NCBI GenBank assembly: GCA_964236695.1
Contig: CAXSFU010000086.1
Span: forward strand, 1-12,023
Direction of reading: 5' to 3'
Source of the DNA: CAXSEF01 sp964236695
Lineage (GTDB): Bacteria; Pseudomonadota; Alphaproteobacteria; Acetobacterales; Acetobacteraceae
Length of the DNA stretch: 12,023 nt
Part shown: positions 7,133 to 12,023 of the stretch, one piece after another
Numbering within the stretch: the first letter of the stretch is position 1
Layout of the letters: each line of letters starts with the position of its first letter
Notes under the pieces: model-generated
What the model saw: only the letters and a program-made list of their open reading frames with translations
What the model was told of the DNA's origin: nothing
Database searches by the model: none
Made by a program: the position numbers and the translations under genes

Positions 7133-8089
7133 ATGACCCTTGAGCAGCTTCGCATCTTCGTGGCCGTGGCCGAGCGCCAGCACGTCACGCGGGCGGCGCA
7201 GGCGCTGGGCCTGGCGCAGTCGGCGGTGAGCCATGCGGTGGCGGCGCTGGAGCGGGGCTGCGACGCCCGGCTGTTCCACCGGGTCGGGCGCGGGGTGGTG
7301 CTGAGCGAGGCGGGGGCGGTGCTGCTGGGCGAGGCACGGGCGATCCTGGCGCGGGTGGAGGCGGCGGAGGCGGCGCTGGCGGAATTCGGCACGCTGGGGC
7401 GGGGGCGCCTGGCGATCCATGCCAGCCAGACGATCGCGGGCTACTGGCTGCCGCGCCACCTGGTGGCGTTCCGTGCGGCGCATCCGGGGGTGGAGTTGTC
7501 GCTGGCGGTGGGCAACACGGCGCAGGTGGCGGAGGCGGTGCGGGCGGGGACGGCGGAGCTGGGCTTCGTGGAGGGCGCGGTGGAGGAGCCGGCGCTGGAG
7601 GCGGTGGTGGTGGCGCGCGACCGGCTGCTGCTGGTGGTGGGGCCGGCGCATCCGTGGGCGGGGCGGGCGCGGGTGTCGCCGGGCGAGCTTGCGGACACGG
7701 AGTGGGTGCTGCGCGAGGCGGGGTCGGGGACGCGCTCTGTGTTCGAGGCGGCGCTGGCGGGGTTCGGGGTGGCGGCGGGGACGCTGGCGGTGGCGCTGTC
7801 GCTGCCGTCGAACGAGGCGGTGCGCGCCGCGGTGGAGGCGGGGCTGGGGGCGACGGTGATCTCGGCGTCGGTGGCGGCGCCGGGGCTGGAGGCGGGGCTG
7901 CTGGTGCGGGTGGGTCTGGACCTGCCGGACCGGGCGTATGTCGCGCTGCGGCACCGCGAGCGCCACGCCAGCCACGCGGCGCGGGCGCTGCTGGCGCTGG
8001 TCGGGACGGCGGCGGGGCCGGGGGCGGGTCGCTCGGGCGCCGGGCCGCCGGGCTCCGCGAAGGGCAGGCCTGCGGACGTCCCTGGGTGA
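7133..8089 (+). CDS. LysR-type transcriptional regulator, CysL-like
   Basis: The 318-residue product starts with a classical LysR winged helix-turn-helix (MTLEQLRIFVAVAE..., helix-turn-helix around residues 18-41 with TRAAQALGLAQSAVSHAVAALE-type sequence, split here by reading). A linker helix follows, then a substrate-binding domain from about residue 90. Within it, VGNTAQVAEAV, LGFVEG, WVLREAGSGTR and SNEAVRAAVEAGLG resemble the CysL-like group, whose Bacillus member activates sulfite reductase genes. That resemblance is from memory and not proof of a sulfur role. The start is fixed by the conserved N-terminus, yet I see no Shine-Dalgarno: the ATG follows the repeat tail by a few bases. The C-terminal 20 residues or so are a Gly/Pro-rich tail beyond the usual domain end. 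It likely regulates the MFS/amidohydrolase-fold pair upstream, though same-strand placement is less typical than divergent. Confidence 0.92.
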   Translation: MTLEQLRIFVAVAERQHVTRAAQALGLAQSAVSHAVAALERGCDARLFHRVGRGVVLSEAGAVLLGEARAILARVEAAEAALAEFGTLGRGRLAIHASQTIAGYWLPRHLVAFRAAHPGVELSLAVGNTAQVAEAVRAGTAELGFVEGAVEEPALEAVVVARDRLLLVVGPAHPWAGRARVSPGELADTEWVLREAGSGTRSVFEAALAGFGVAAGTLAVALSLPSNEAVRAAVEAGLGATVISASVAAPGLEAGLLVRVGLDLPDRAYVALRHRERHASHAARALLALVGTAAGPGAGRSGAGPPGSAKGRPADVPG

Positions 8090-8269
8090 GGCGAGGGGCC
8101 GAGAGGCTCCGGGCGCGGCCTGCCGGGGTCTCCGGCGATCCTCCCGAGACGCCGCGAGGGCGGAGGGGGTCGCCCGGTCCTGCCCGACTGCGAAATCTTG
8201 CGCGTGCGCGGGGTTGTGCGGCGCCGGGGGGCGCGACATCTGACGGGGCGGCACTTGCGGAGCGGTTCG

Positions 8270-8587
8270 ATGGACGAGCGTGACACGAACACGGTGACGA
8301 CCTCGCGCGGGCAGACCGAGCTGAAGGTCGAGCGGCCCCGGCTGCACAAGGTGATGCTGGTCAACGACGACTTCACGCCGCGCGAGTTCGTGGTGATGGT
8401 GCTGAAGGCGGAGTTCCGCATGGGCGAGGAGCGGGCCAGCCAGGTGATGCGCACGGCGCACCAGCGCGGGTCGTGCGTGGTCGCGGTGTTCACCAAGGAC
8501 GTGGCGCAGACCAAGGCGACGAACGCCACCGACGCGGCGCGCAAGCACGGCTTCCCGCTGCTGTTCACCACCGAGCCGGAGGAGTAG
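8270..8587 (+). CDS. clpS: ATP-dependent Clp protease adaptor ClpS
   Basis: The product is 105 residues, the usual ClpS size. It has a short variable N-terminal tail and then the conserved core: LHKVMLVNDDFTPREFVV, VMRTAHQRGS, and VAVFTKDVAQTKA. Asn32, Asp33, Thr36 and His64 match the N-degron pocket residues Asn34, Asp35, Thr38 and His66 of E. coli ClpS. ClpS delivers proteins with N-terminal bulky residues to ClpAP and modulates ClpA. The ATG at 8270 has GGAG seven bases upstream; the frame is open to 8198 but that extension is Arg-rich and unlike ClpS. clpA, often the next gene in alphaproteobacteria, is not in this window: a hairpin and palindrome copy B follow instead, so clpS appears to be monocistronic here. 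The 180 bases before it hold no gene. Confidence 0.95.
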   Translation: MDERDTNTVTTSRGQTELKVERPRLHKVMLVNDDFTPREFVVMVLKAEFRMGEERASQVMRTAHQRGSCVVAVFTKDVAQTKATNATDAARKHGFPLLFTTEPEE

Positions 8588-8608
8588 GCGCCGGCGGTTC
8601 CGGCCGCA

Positions 8609-8635
8609 GGGCCGGACCCCGGCGGGGACCGGCCC
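8609..8635 (+). terminator. Candidate terminator hairpin downstream of clpS
   Basis: GGGCCGGACCCC, loop GGC, GGGGACCGGCCC: a 12-bp stem with one central A-A mismatch, 21 bases after the clpS stop. No T-run follows, so it is not a textbook intrinsic terminator, but such stems often serve in GC-rich bacteria. Confidence 0.45.
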
Positions 8636-8673
8636 GTGTCGCGGGCCTGGTGTCGGGTCAGGCAAGGCAGCAA

Positions 8674-8791
8674 GAATCTTCTTTTCTGAAGAAAAAGAAG
8701 CAAAAAGACTTTGCCCATGGGGTTCCGGGCGCGCGGATGGTTCCGGGACCCAACGGGCAAAAGTTCTTTGGTTCTTTCTTTCAAGAAAGAA
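8674..8791. repeat. AT-rich palindromic intergenic element, copy B (inverted relative to copy A)
   Basis: Read on the minus strand this matches copy A at 4024-4140 in both arms and both terminal hairpins: TCTTTCTT/AAGAAAGA (8773-8790) and CTTCTTTTC/GAAAAAGAAG (8678-8700). The central stem has CTTTGCCC pairing GGGCAAAAG. The GC-rich loop differs from copy A and holds a direct repeat of GGTTCCGGG. It lies between the ends of convergent clpS and the small minus-strand gene at 8849, so it could act as a bidirectional terminator or barrier in this position. No coding function. Confidence 0.85.
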
Positions 8792-8848
8792 CACGCGTGC
8801 TTCCTGCCTTCGCGCCGGACACCGGCTCCGGCAGGTCGCTGACAGCCT

Positions 8849-9049
8849 TTAGAGTGCCGGGCCGGCGGCAGCGTGGTGCATGGCGTGGTGGCGCATGCGG
8901 CGGTGGCGCATCCTGTGGCTGGACACGGTGTCGATCGGGGTGCCGGCGGCGACGGACAGCGCGGTCGGGGTGGGGGCGGCGGAGGCCGGCGCCTGGGCCG
9001 CGAGGGCGAGCGGCAGCGCGAGGGCTGCGAGCAGGACGATGGAGCGCAT
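8849..9049 (-). CDS. Small exported His/Met/Arg-rich protein, unknown function
   Basis: I do not recognise a family. The 66-residue product starts MRSIVLLAALALPLALAAQ, a clear Sec signal with probable cleavage after ASA near residue 25. The mature part of about 41 residues has a neutral first half (PTPTALSVAAGTPIDTVSS) and then a cluster in which six His, three Met and five Arg fall within 17 residues (HRMRHRRMRHHAMHH). It ends AAAGPAL. The cluster resembles copper-, nickel- or haem-binding tails, but the many Arg residues also allow binding to anionic surfaces. The ATG at 9049 has AGGAA six bases upstream. The frame is open further upstream to 9292 without a better start. It is convergent with clpS across palindrome copy B and has no obvious operon partner. 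Metal binding is inference only. Confidence 0.65.
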   Translation of the reverse strand: MRSIVLLAALALPLALAAQAPASAAPTPTALSVAAGTPIDTVSSHRMRHRRMRHHAMHHAAAGPAL

Positions 9050-9060
9050 GGGATGTTCCT

Positions 9061-9324
9061 GTGTGCGGGGGCTGGCGGCGCTGCGGGGCAGGCCGGGTCG
9101 GCACGTCGAAGGCGCGGGCCCGCCGCCTCGCCGCGGTGGCGAGGCCGCCCGTCTCGGCCTGGTCGGAGGGTGAGCGGTTTCGGCGGTGAAGCGGGGCCGC
9201 GTCGTTGCGGCTCTGCGCGCCCGGACCACCGGATGGGGTGGGCGGGTGCCGCGCCTTGCGCGGTATGTGACGTATCGGAAGCGGAATAGCAACTCCGGCC
9301 ATGGGCGGGCGGTGCCTCGGTCTG
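9061..9324. other. Gene-free region upstream of the small exported protein
   Basis: No supported gene. On the minus strand TTGCTA (around 9287-9292) followed about 17 bases later by CACATA is a weak promoter candidate for the small exported protein. The rest is GC-rich sequence without clear structure. Confidence 0.3.
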
Positions 9325-9446
9325 GAAAGGCCAGGGCTCTGCCCTGGACCCGCCAGGGGCGAGCCGCCCCTGGACCCGGCCTCCCTTAAGTAATGGGTTC
9401 CAAGGGCTCTGCCCTTGGCGGGGTCCAGGGGCAGAGCCCCTGGCCT
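9325..9446. repeat. Multi-hairpin intergenic repeat, copy R3 (four hairpins)
   Basis: The most regular copy. Hairpins: CCAGGGC-TCT-GCCCTGG (9331-9347), CCAGGGGC-GAGCC-GCCCCTGG (9353-9373), CCAAGGGC-TCT-GCCCTTGG (9400-9418), CCAGGGGC-AGA-GCCCCTGG (9425-9443). The two pairs are separated by CTTAAGTAATGGG, also present in copy R2. Every stem is perfect. It lies upstream of proB, about 120 bases from the start codon, and contains no gene. Confidence 0.88.
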
Positions 9447-9562
9447 TCCTTCCTTGATTTCGAACCGCGAGCGCCTGGCCCGGCCGCAGGCGGGGGCCTC
9501 CGGCCGGCCTGGCGTTCGCGCCGGCGCTGGCCATGCGGGCCGTCTTCTTCTAGGTGCTCGGC

Positions 9563-10723
9563 ATGGTTCCTTCGCTGCGCACCGCCGCCCTGCTCGTGGT
9601 CAAGATCGGCTCCGCCCTGGTGGCGGACGGGGCGAGCCCGCGCGAGGCCTGGCTGCGCGGCGTGGCGGAGGACATCGTGGGGGCGCGGGCGCGCGGCACG
9701 CAGGTGATCGTGGTGTCGTCCGGCGCGATCGCGCTGGCGCGGGGCACGCTGGGGCTGGGCGGGCGCAGGCTGCGGCTGGAGGAGAAGCAGGCGGCGGCGG
9801 CCGTGGGGCAGATCCGGCTGGCGCAGGCGTGGGCGGAGGCGCTGGGGGCGCACGGGCTGGTGGCGGCGCAGCTTCTGCTCACGCTGGGCGACACGGAGGA
9901 CCGGCGGCGCTACCTCAACGCGCGGGCGACGCTGCGCACGCTGCTGGGGTTCGGCTGCGTGCCGGTGATCAACGAGAACGACAGCGTGGCGACCGCCGAG
10001 ATCCGCTTCGGCGACAACGACCGGCTGGCCGCGCGGGTGGCCGAGATGGTCGGCGCGGACCAGCTTCTGCTGCTGAGCGACATCGACGGGCTGTACACGG
10101 CCGACCCCCGGCGCGACCCGGGGGCGGCGCACGTGCCGGTGGTCGAGGCGCTGAGCCCGGAGATCGAGGCGATGGGGGGCGAGCCGCCGCCTGGCTTCTC
10201 CTCCGGGGGGATGCGCACGAAGCTGCTTGCGGCGCGGATCGCGACGCAGGCGGGGTGCGCGATGGCGATCGCGCTCGGCGGGCGGGCGCACCCCCTCGCT
10301 GCGCTGGCGGGCGACAAGCCTGCGCGCTGCACCTGGTTCCTGCCGGCGCCGGAAGGGCGGAGCGCGCGCAAGCGGTGGATCGCGGGGAGCCTGCAGCCGG
10401 CGGGGGTGGTGCGGGTGGACGCGGGCGCGGCGCGGGCGCTGCGGGCGGGCGGGTCGCTGCTGCCGGCCGGCGTGGTCGCGGTGGAGGGGGTGTTCGCGCG
10501 CGGCGACGCGGTGCTGGTGGCGGGGCCGGGCGGCGCGCTGGGGCGGGGGCTGAGCGCGTATGCCAGCGAGGACGCGGCGCGGATCGCCGGGCGGCGCAGC
10601 GAGGAGATCGAGGGCGTGCTGGGCTGGCGGGGGCGCGACGAGATGGTGCACCGCGACGACCTGGTGCTGGGCGAGGCGCGGGCGGCGGGCGGTCAGGGCT
10701 TGGGGCAGGCGGGCGAGGCGTAG
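9563..10723 (+). CDS. proB: Glutamate 5-kinase ProB
   Basis: The 386-residue product has an amino acid kinase domain followed by a C-terminal PUA domain (about residues 285-365), the standard long ProB layout. Motifs: VVKIGSALV (Lys14), VSSGAIALA, LGDTEDRRRYLNA, INENDSVA (Asn137-Asp140), FGDNDRLAARVA (149-159), LLLLSDIDGLYTADP, and GGMRTKL. It phosphorylates glutamate to glutamyl 5-phosphate, the first and proline-inhibited step of proline synthesis, in the cytoplasm. The ATG at 9563 has AGGTG six bases upstream; a GTG at 9554 in frame is less likely. In many alphaproteobacteria proB follows obg and precedes proA; here neither neighbour is present, and it is flanked by hairpin repeat R3 and a small opposite-strand gene whose end overlaps its last 31 bases. 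Confidence 0.97.
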   Translation: MVPSLRTAALLVVKIGSALVADGASPREAWLRGVAEDIVGARARGTQVIVVSSGAIALARGTLGLGGRRLRLEEKQAAAAVGQIRLAQAWAEALGAHGLVAAQLLLTLGDTEDRRRYLNARATLRTLLGFGCVPVINENDSVATAEIRFGDNDRLAARVAEMVGADQLLLLSDIDGLYTADPRRDPGAAHVPVVEALSPEIEAMGGEPPPGFSSGGMRTKLLAARIATQAGCAMAIALGGRAHPLAALAGDKPARCTWFLPAPEGRSARKRWIAGSLQPAGVVRVDAGAARALRAGGSLLPAGVVAVEGVFARGDAVLVAGPGGALGRGLSAYASEDAARIAGRRSEEIEGVLGWRGRDEMVHRDDLVLGEARAAGGQGLGQAGEA

Positions 10724-10827
10724 GGGCGGTCGGCACAGCGGGCACCTGGCGGCAGGGTGTCGGGGCCGGTGATGCTGGCGCAGGCGGCGGCGCAGAGCAG
10801 CAGGGCCACGCAGAGCAGGCGGGTCAT
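10693..10827 (-). CDS. Small predicted lipoprotein, 44 residues, overlapping the 3' end of proB
   Basis: Read directly from the minus strand: ATG at 10825-10827, stop TGA at 10693-10695. The product starts MTRLLCVALLLCAAACAS, a compact signal with a possible lipobox (AAAC, Cys16). It continues with a short Pro-rich mature part containing PDTLPPGARCADRPY and SPACPKP, with two further Cys (31 and 41) that could form a disulfide. GGAAAG lies about nine bases upstream as a plausible ribosome binding site. The last 31 bases overlap the end of proB on the other strand. I do not recognise a family. Evidence is the signal sequence, codon pattern and position; it is short enough that chance cannot be excluded. 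Confidence 0.5.
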   Translation of the reverse strand: MTRLLCVALLLCAAACASITGPDTLPPGARCADRPYASPACPKP

Positions 10828-10860
10828 GGGACGCGCTTTCCGGTGAAGGGCTGAGGACGC

Positions 10861-10998
10861 CCGGGGGCAAGGCGAGGCCGGCGGCTCCGCGTTCGGGCTC
10901 CGCCAAGGGCTCGTCTTCGGAAACCCCTTCCCCGGCCGTGGGTTTCCGGAGGCCCCGGGCCTTTGGCGGGCCTGGACAGAGCCAGACCCTGCCTGCCT
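10861..10998. repeat. Multi-hairpin intergenic repeat, copy R4 (diverged)
   Basis: A weaker copy between the small lipoprotein gene and the LolA-like gene. Stems: CGGAAACCC/GGGTTTCCG (10918-10926 with 10940-10948), GGCC/GGCC (10951-10961), CTGG/CCAG (10972-10985). It keeps the GCTCCGCCAAGGGCTCG segment and the CAGAGCCAGACCCTGCCTGCC-like tail seen in R1 and R2. Several hairpins have lost pairing. Confidence 0.65.
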
Positions 10999-11035
10999 GA
11001 AGCGCCTGGCACGGGATCATGGAAGGGGGGCGGTG

Positions 11036-11632
11036 ATGCGGCGAAGGGACGTGCTGGGCGGGGTTCTGCTCCTGGCAGGCTGCGCAGCGGTGCCGCCGCC
11101 GGGCGTGCTGGGGGCCGCGGACCTCGCGGACGTGGCGCGGGTGCAGCGGTATCTGGACGCGATCCGCACGCTGCGGGCGCGGTTCGTGCAGGAGGGCTCC
11201 GGGCCTGGAGGCGCCGGGACGGCGTGGCTGGCGCGGCCCGGGCGGCTGCGGCTGCAGTACGACCCGCCGAGCCGGGCGGTGCTGGTGGCGGCGCGCGGGC
11301 GGGTGGTGTTCGCGGACGGGGCGACGGGGGCGAGCAGCAGCCTGCCGCTGGCGCGCACGCCGCTGTCGATCCTGCTGGCGCCGGAGATCGTGCTGTCGGG
11401 CGAGGTGACGGTGGTGTCGGTGGAGCGCGGGCCGGGGGTGCTGGCGGTGGCGCTGCGCTCGACGGCGCGGCCTGGGCAGGGGCGGCTGACGCTGGGGTTC
11501 GCGGACGCGCCGCTGGCGCTGCGGGCGCTGGAGCTGGTGGACGGGCGGGGCGACGTGACGCGGCTGGCGCTGCACGACGTGGTCACGGGGGTGGCGGTGG
11601 AGGACGCTTTGTTCGGGCTGCCGGGGGCGTAG
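11036..11632 (+). CDS. LolA family outer-membrane lipoprotein carrier-like protein, with predicted lipobox
   Basis: The 198-residue product matches the LolA family in size and pattern: a helix with VQRYLDAIRTLRARFVQEG, then WLARPGRLRLQYDPPSRAVLVAARGRVVF, then SSLPLARTPLSILLAPE, and C-terminal beta strands with RLTLGFADAPLALRALELVD and VALHDVVTG-like ends. LolA carries lipoproteins across the periplasm from LolCDE to LolB. Unusual here: the N-terminus MRRRDVLGGVLLLAGC holds a good lipobox (LAGC, Cys16), whereas classical LolA is soluble; the RRRDVL part is also Tat-like. It may be a membrane-anchored LolA paralogue. The ATG at 11036 is preferred over GTG at 11033; AAGGGGGG lies just upstream. 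It stands alone, with hairpin repeat R4 upstream and a convergent permease gene downstream. Confidence 0.85.
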   Translation: MRRRDVLGGVLLLAGCAAVPPPGVLGAADLADVARVQRYLDAIRTLRARFVQEGSGPGGAGTAWLARPGRLRLQYDPPSRAVLVAARGRVVFADGATGASSSLPLARTPLSILLAPEIVLSGEVTVVSVERGPGVLAVALRSTARPGQGRLTLGFADAPLALRALELVDGRGDVTRLALHDVVTGVAVEDALFGLPGA

Positions 11633-11678
11633 CGCGGGCGGCTGCCGCGGGGCGGGCCGTCGTCAGGCGGAGGCGCCG

Positions 11679-12023
11679 TCAGCCGAGGCGGGCGAGCAGG
11701 GCCGAGATGGTGGCCACCGAGAGCACGGTGGACAGCAGGATGGCGCGCGAGGTGACGGCGGCCTCGCGGTCATAGAGCTTGGCCAGCATGAACGGGCCGG
11801 TGCCGATCGGCAGGGCGCTGAGCAGCAGGGCGGCGTGCGACCAGGGCGCGGGCATCGGGAACACCACGAAGGCGAGCACCGCGGTCAGCGCGGGCTGCCC
11901 GAGCAGCTTGAGCGCCACCAGGCGGGCGACGGTGCCGCGGGTGGCGACGCGGTGGGCGGCGGTGTCGGTGGCGGGGTCGGGCCGGGCCCCGGACTGGGCC
12001 CCGGACTGGGCCCCGGACTGGGC
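11679..12023 (-). CDS. AEC (auxin efflux carrier) family permease, C-terminal part, cut by the window edge
   Basis: Only the last 114 residues are visible; the frame is open to the window end, so the start lies outside. The visible part holds a hydrophilic stretch and then three membrane segments: ALKLLGQPALTAVLAFVVFP, HAALLLSALPIGTGPFMLAKLY, and SRAILLSTVLSVATISALL. The P-x-G-x-x-x-F-x-L-A and ILLSTxLS patterns are typical of the last segments of AEC permeases, which export or import organic acids and related anions. The hydrophilic part corresponds to the loop between the two five-segment halves. It includes three copies of Gln-Ser-Gly-Ala encoded by a 12-bp tandem repeat. The gene is convergent with the LolA-like gene, 46 bases apart. 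The substrate is unknown. Confidence 0.85.
   Translation of the reverse strand, partial: AQSGAQSGAQSGARPDPATDTAAHRVATRGTVARLVALKLLGQPALTAVLAFVVFPMPAPWSHAALLLSALPIGTGPFMLAKLYDREAAVTSRAILLSTVLSVATISALLARLG
11987..12022. repeat. 12-bp perfect tandem repeat inside the AEC permease gene
   Basis: Three perfect copies of CCCCGGACTGGG run to the window end and may continue beyond it. The unit is a multiple of three, so copy-number changes keep the reading frame and add or remove a Gln-Ser-Gly-Ala unit in the protein. Confidence 0.85.

Noticed and set aside
4024..8791. Composite transposon bounded by the two inverted palindromes
   Set aside because: There is no transposase, no target-site duplication that I can see, and the block includes clpS, a core gene. 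Independent insertion of a dispersed repeat is simpler.
9533..9553. Six-codon leader-like frame (MRAVFF) ending in the proB binding site
   Set aside because: It has no proline codons or attenuator hairpins to link it to proline control, and no clear binding site of its own. A frame this short is expected by chance.

Overview
The window is very GC-rich. Its codon use and gene content suggest an alphaproteobacterium, most likely of the Acetobacteraceae (Rhodospirillales). The signs are a periplasmic SorAB-type sulfite dehydrogenase, a secreted sedolisin (a protease family common in acid-tolerant bacteria), ClpS, a LolA-like protein, and intergenic palindromes that resemble ones I remember from that family. 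The family assignment is an inference; I could not run a search. I see no rRNA, tRNA, CRISPR array, transposase, integrase or phage gene.

Layout: (1) Positions 47-3814, minus strand: a two-gene operon, sorA then sorB, encoding a Tat-exported molybdenum sulfite dehydrogenase and its small c-type cytochrome. It is followed in the same direction by a secreted S53 protease (sedolisin/kumamolisin type). (2) Positions 4024-4140: an AT-rich palindromic element. Its inverted copy lies at 8674-8791. (3) Positions 4488-8587, plus strand: an MFS transporter, an amidohydrolase-fold protein that has lost its expected catalytic residues, a LysR regulator with CysL-like sequence, and the N-end-rule adaptor ClpS. 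The first three genes are separated only by multi-hairpin repeats. (4) Positions 8849-9049, minus: a tiny exported His/Met/Arg-rich protein. (5) Positions 9563-11632: plus-strand proB (glutamate 5-kinase) and a LolA-like protein with a lipobox. Between them on the minus strand is an unlisted-size small gene of 44 codons, probably a lipoprotein, whose 3' end overlaps that of proB. (6) Positions 11679-12023, minus: the C-terminal part of an AEC-family permease, cut by the window edge. Its central loop is encoded by a perfect 12-bp tandem repeat.

SorA would oxidise sulfite in the periplasm and pass electrons to SorB. The MFS, amidohydrolase-fold and LysR genes look like a small uptake/processing/regulation cassette of unknown substrate. 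The other genes look like unrelated housekeeping or envelope functions.

The most unusual material is: (a) two families of structured intergenic repeats, one AT-rich palindrome in two inverted copies and one array of GC-rich hairpins in four copies; (b) the amidohydrolase-fold protein with both HxH histidines and the usual catalytic Asp replaced; (c) two very small exported proteins; and (d) the in-frame tandem repeat in the AEC transporter.
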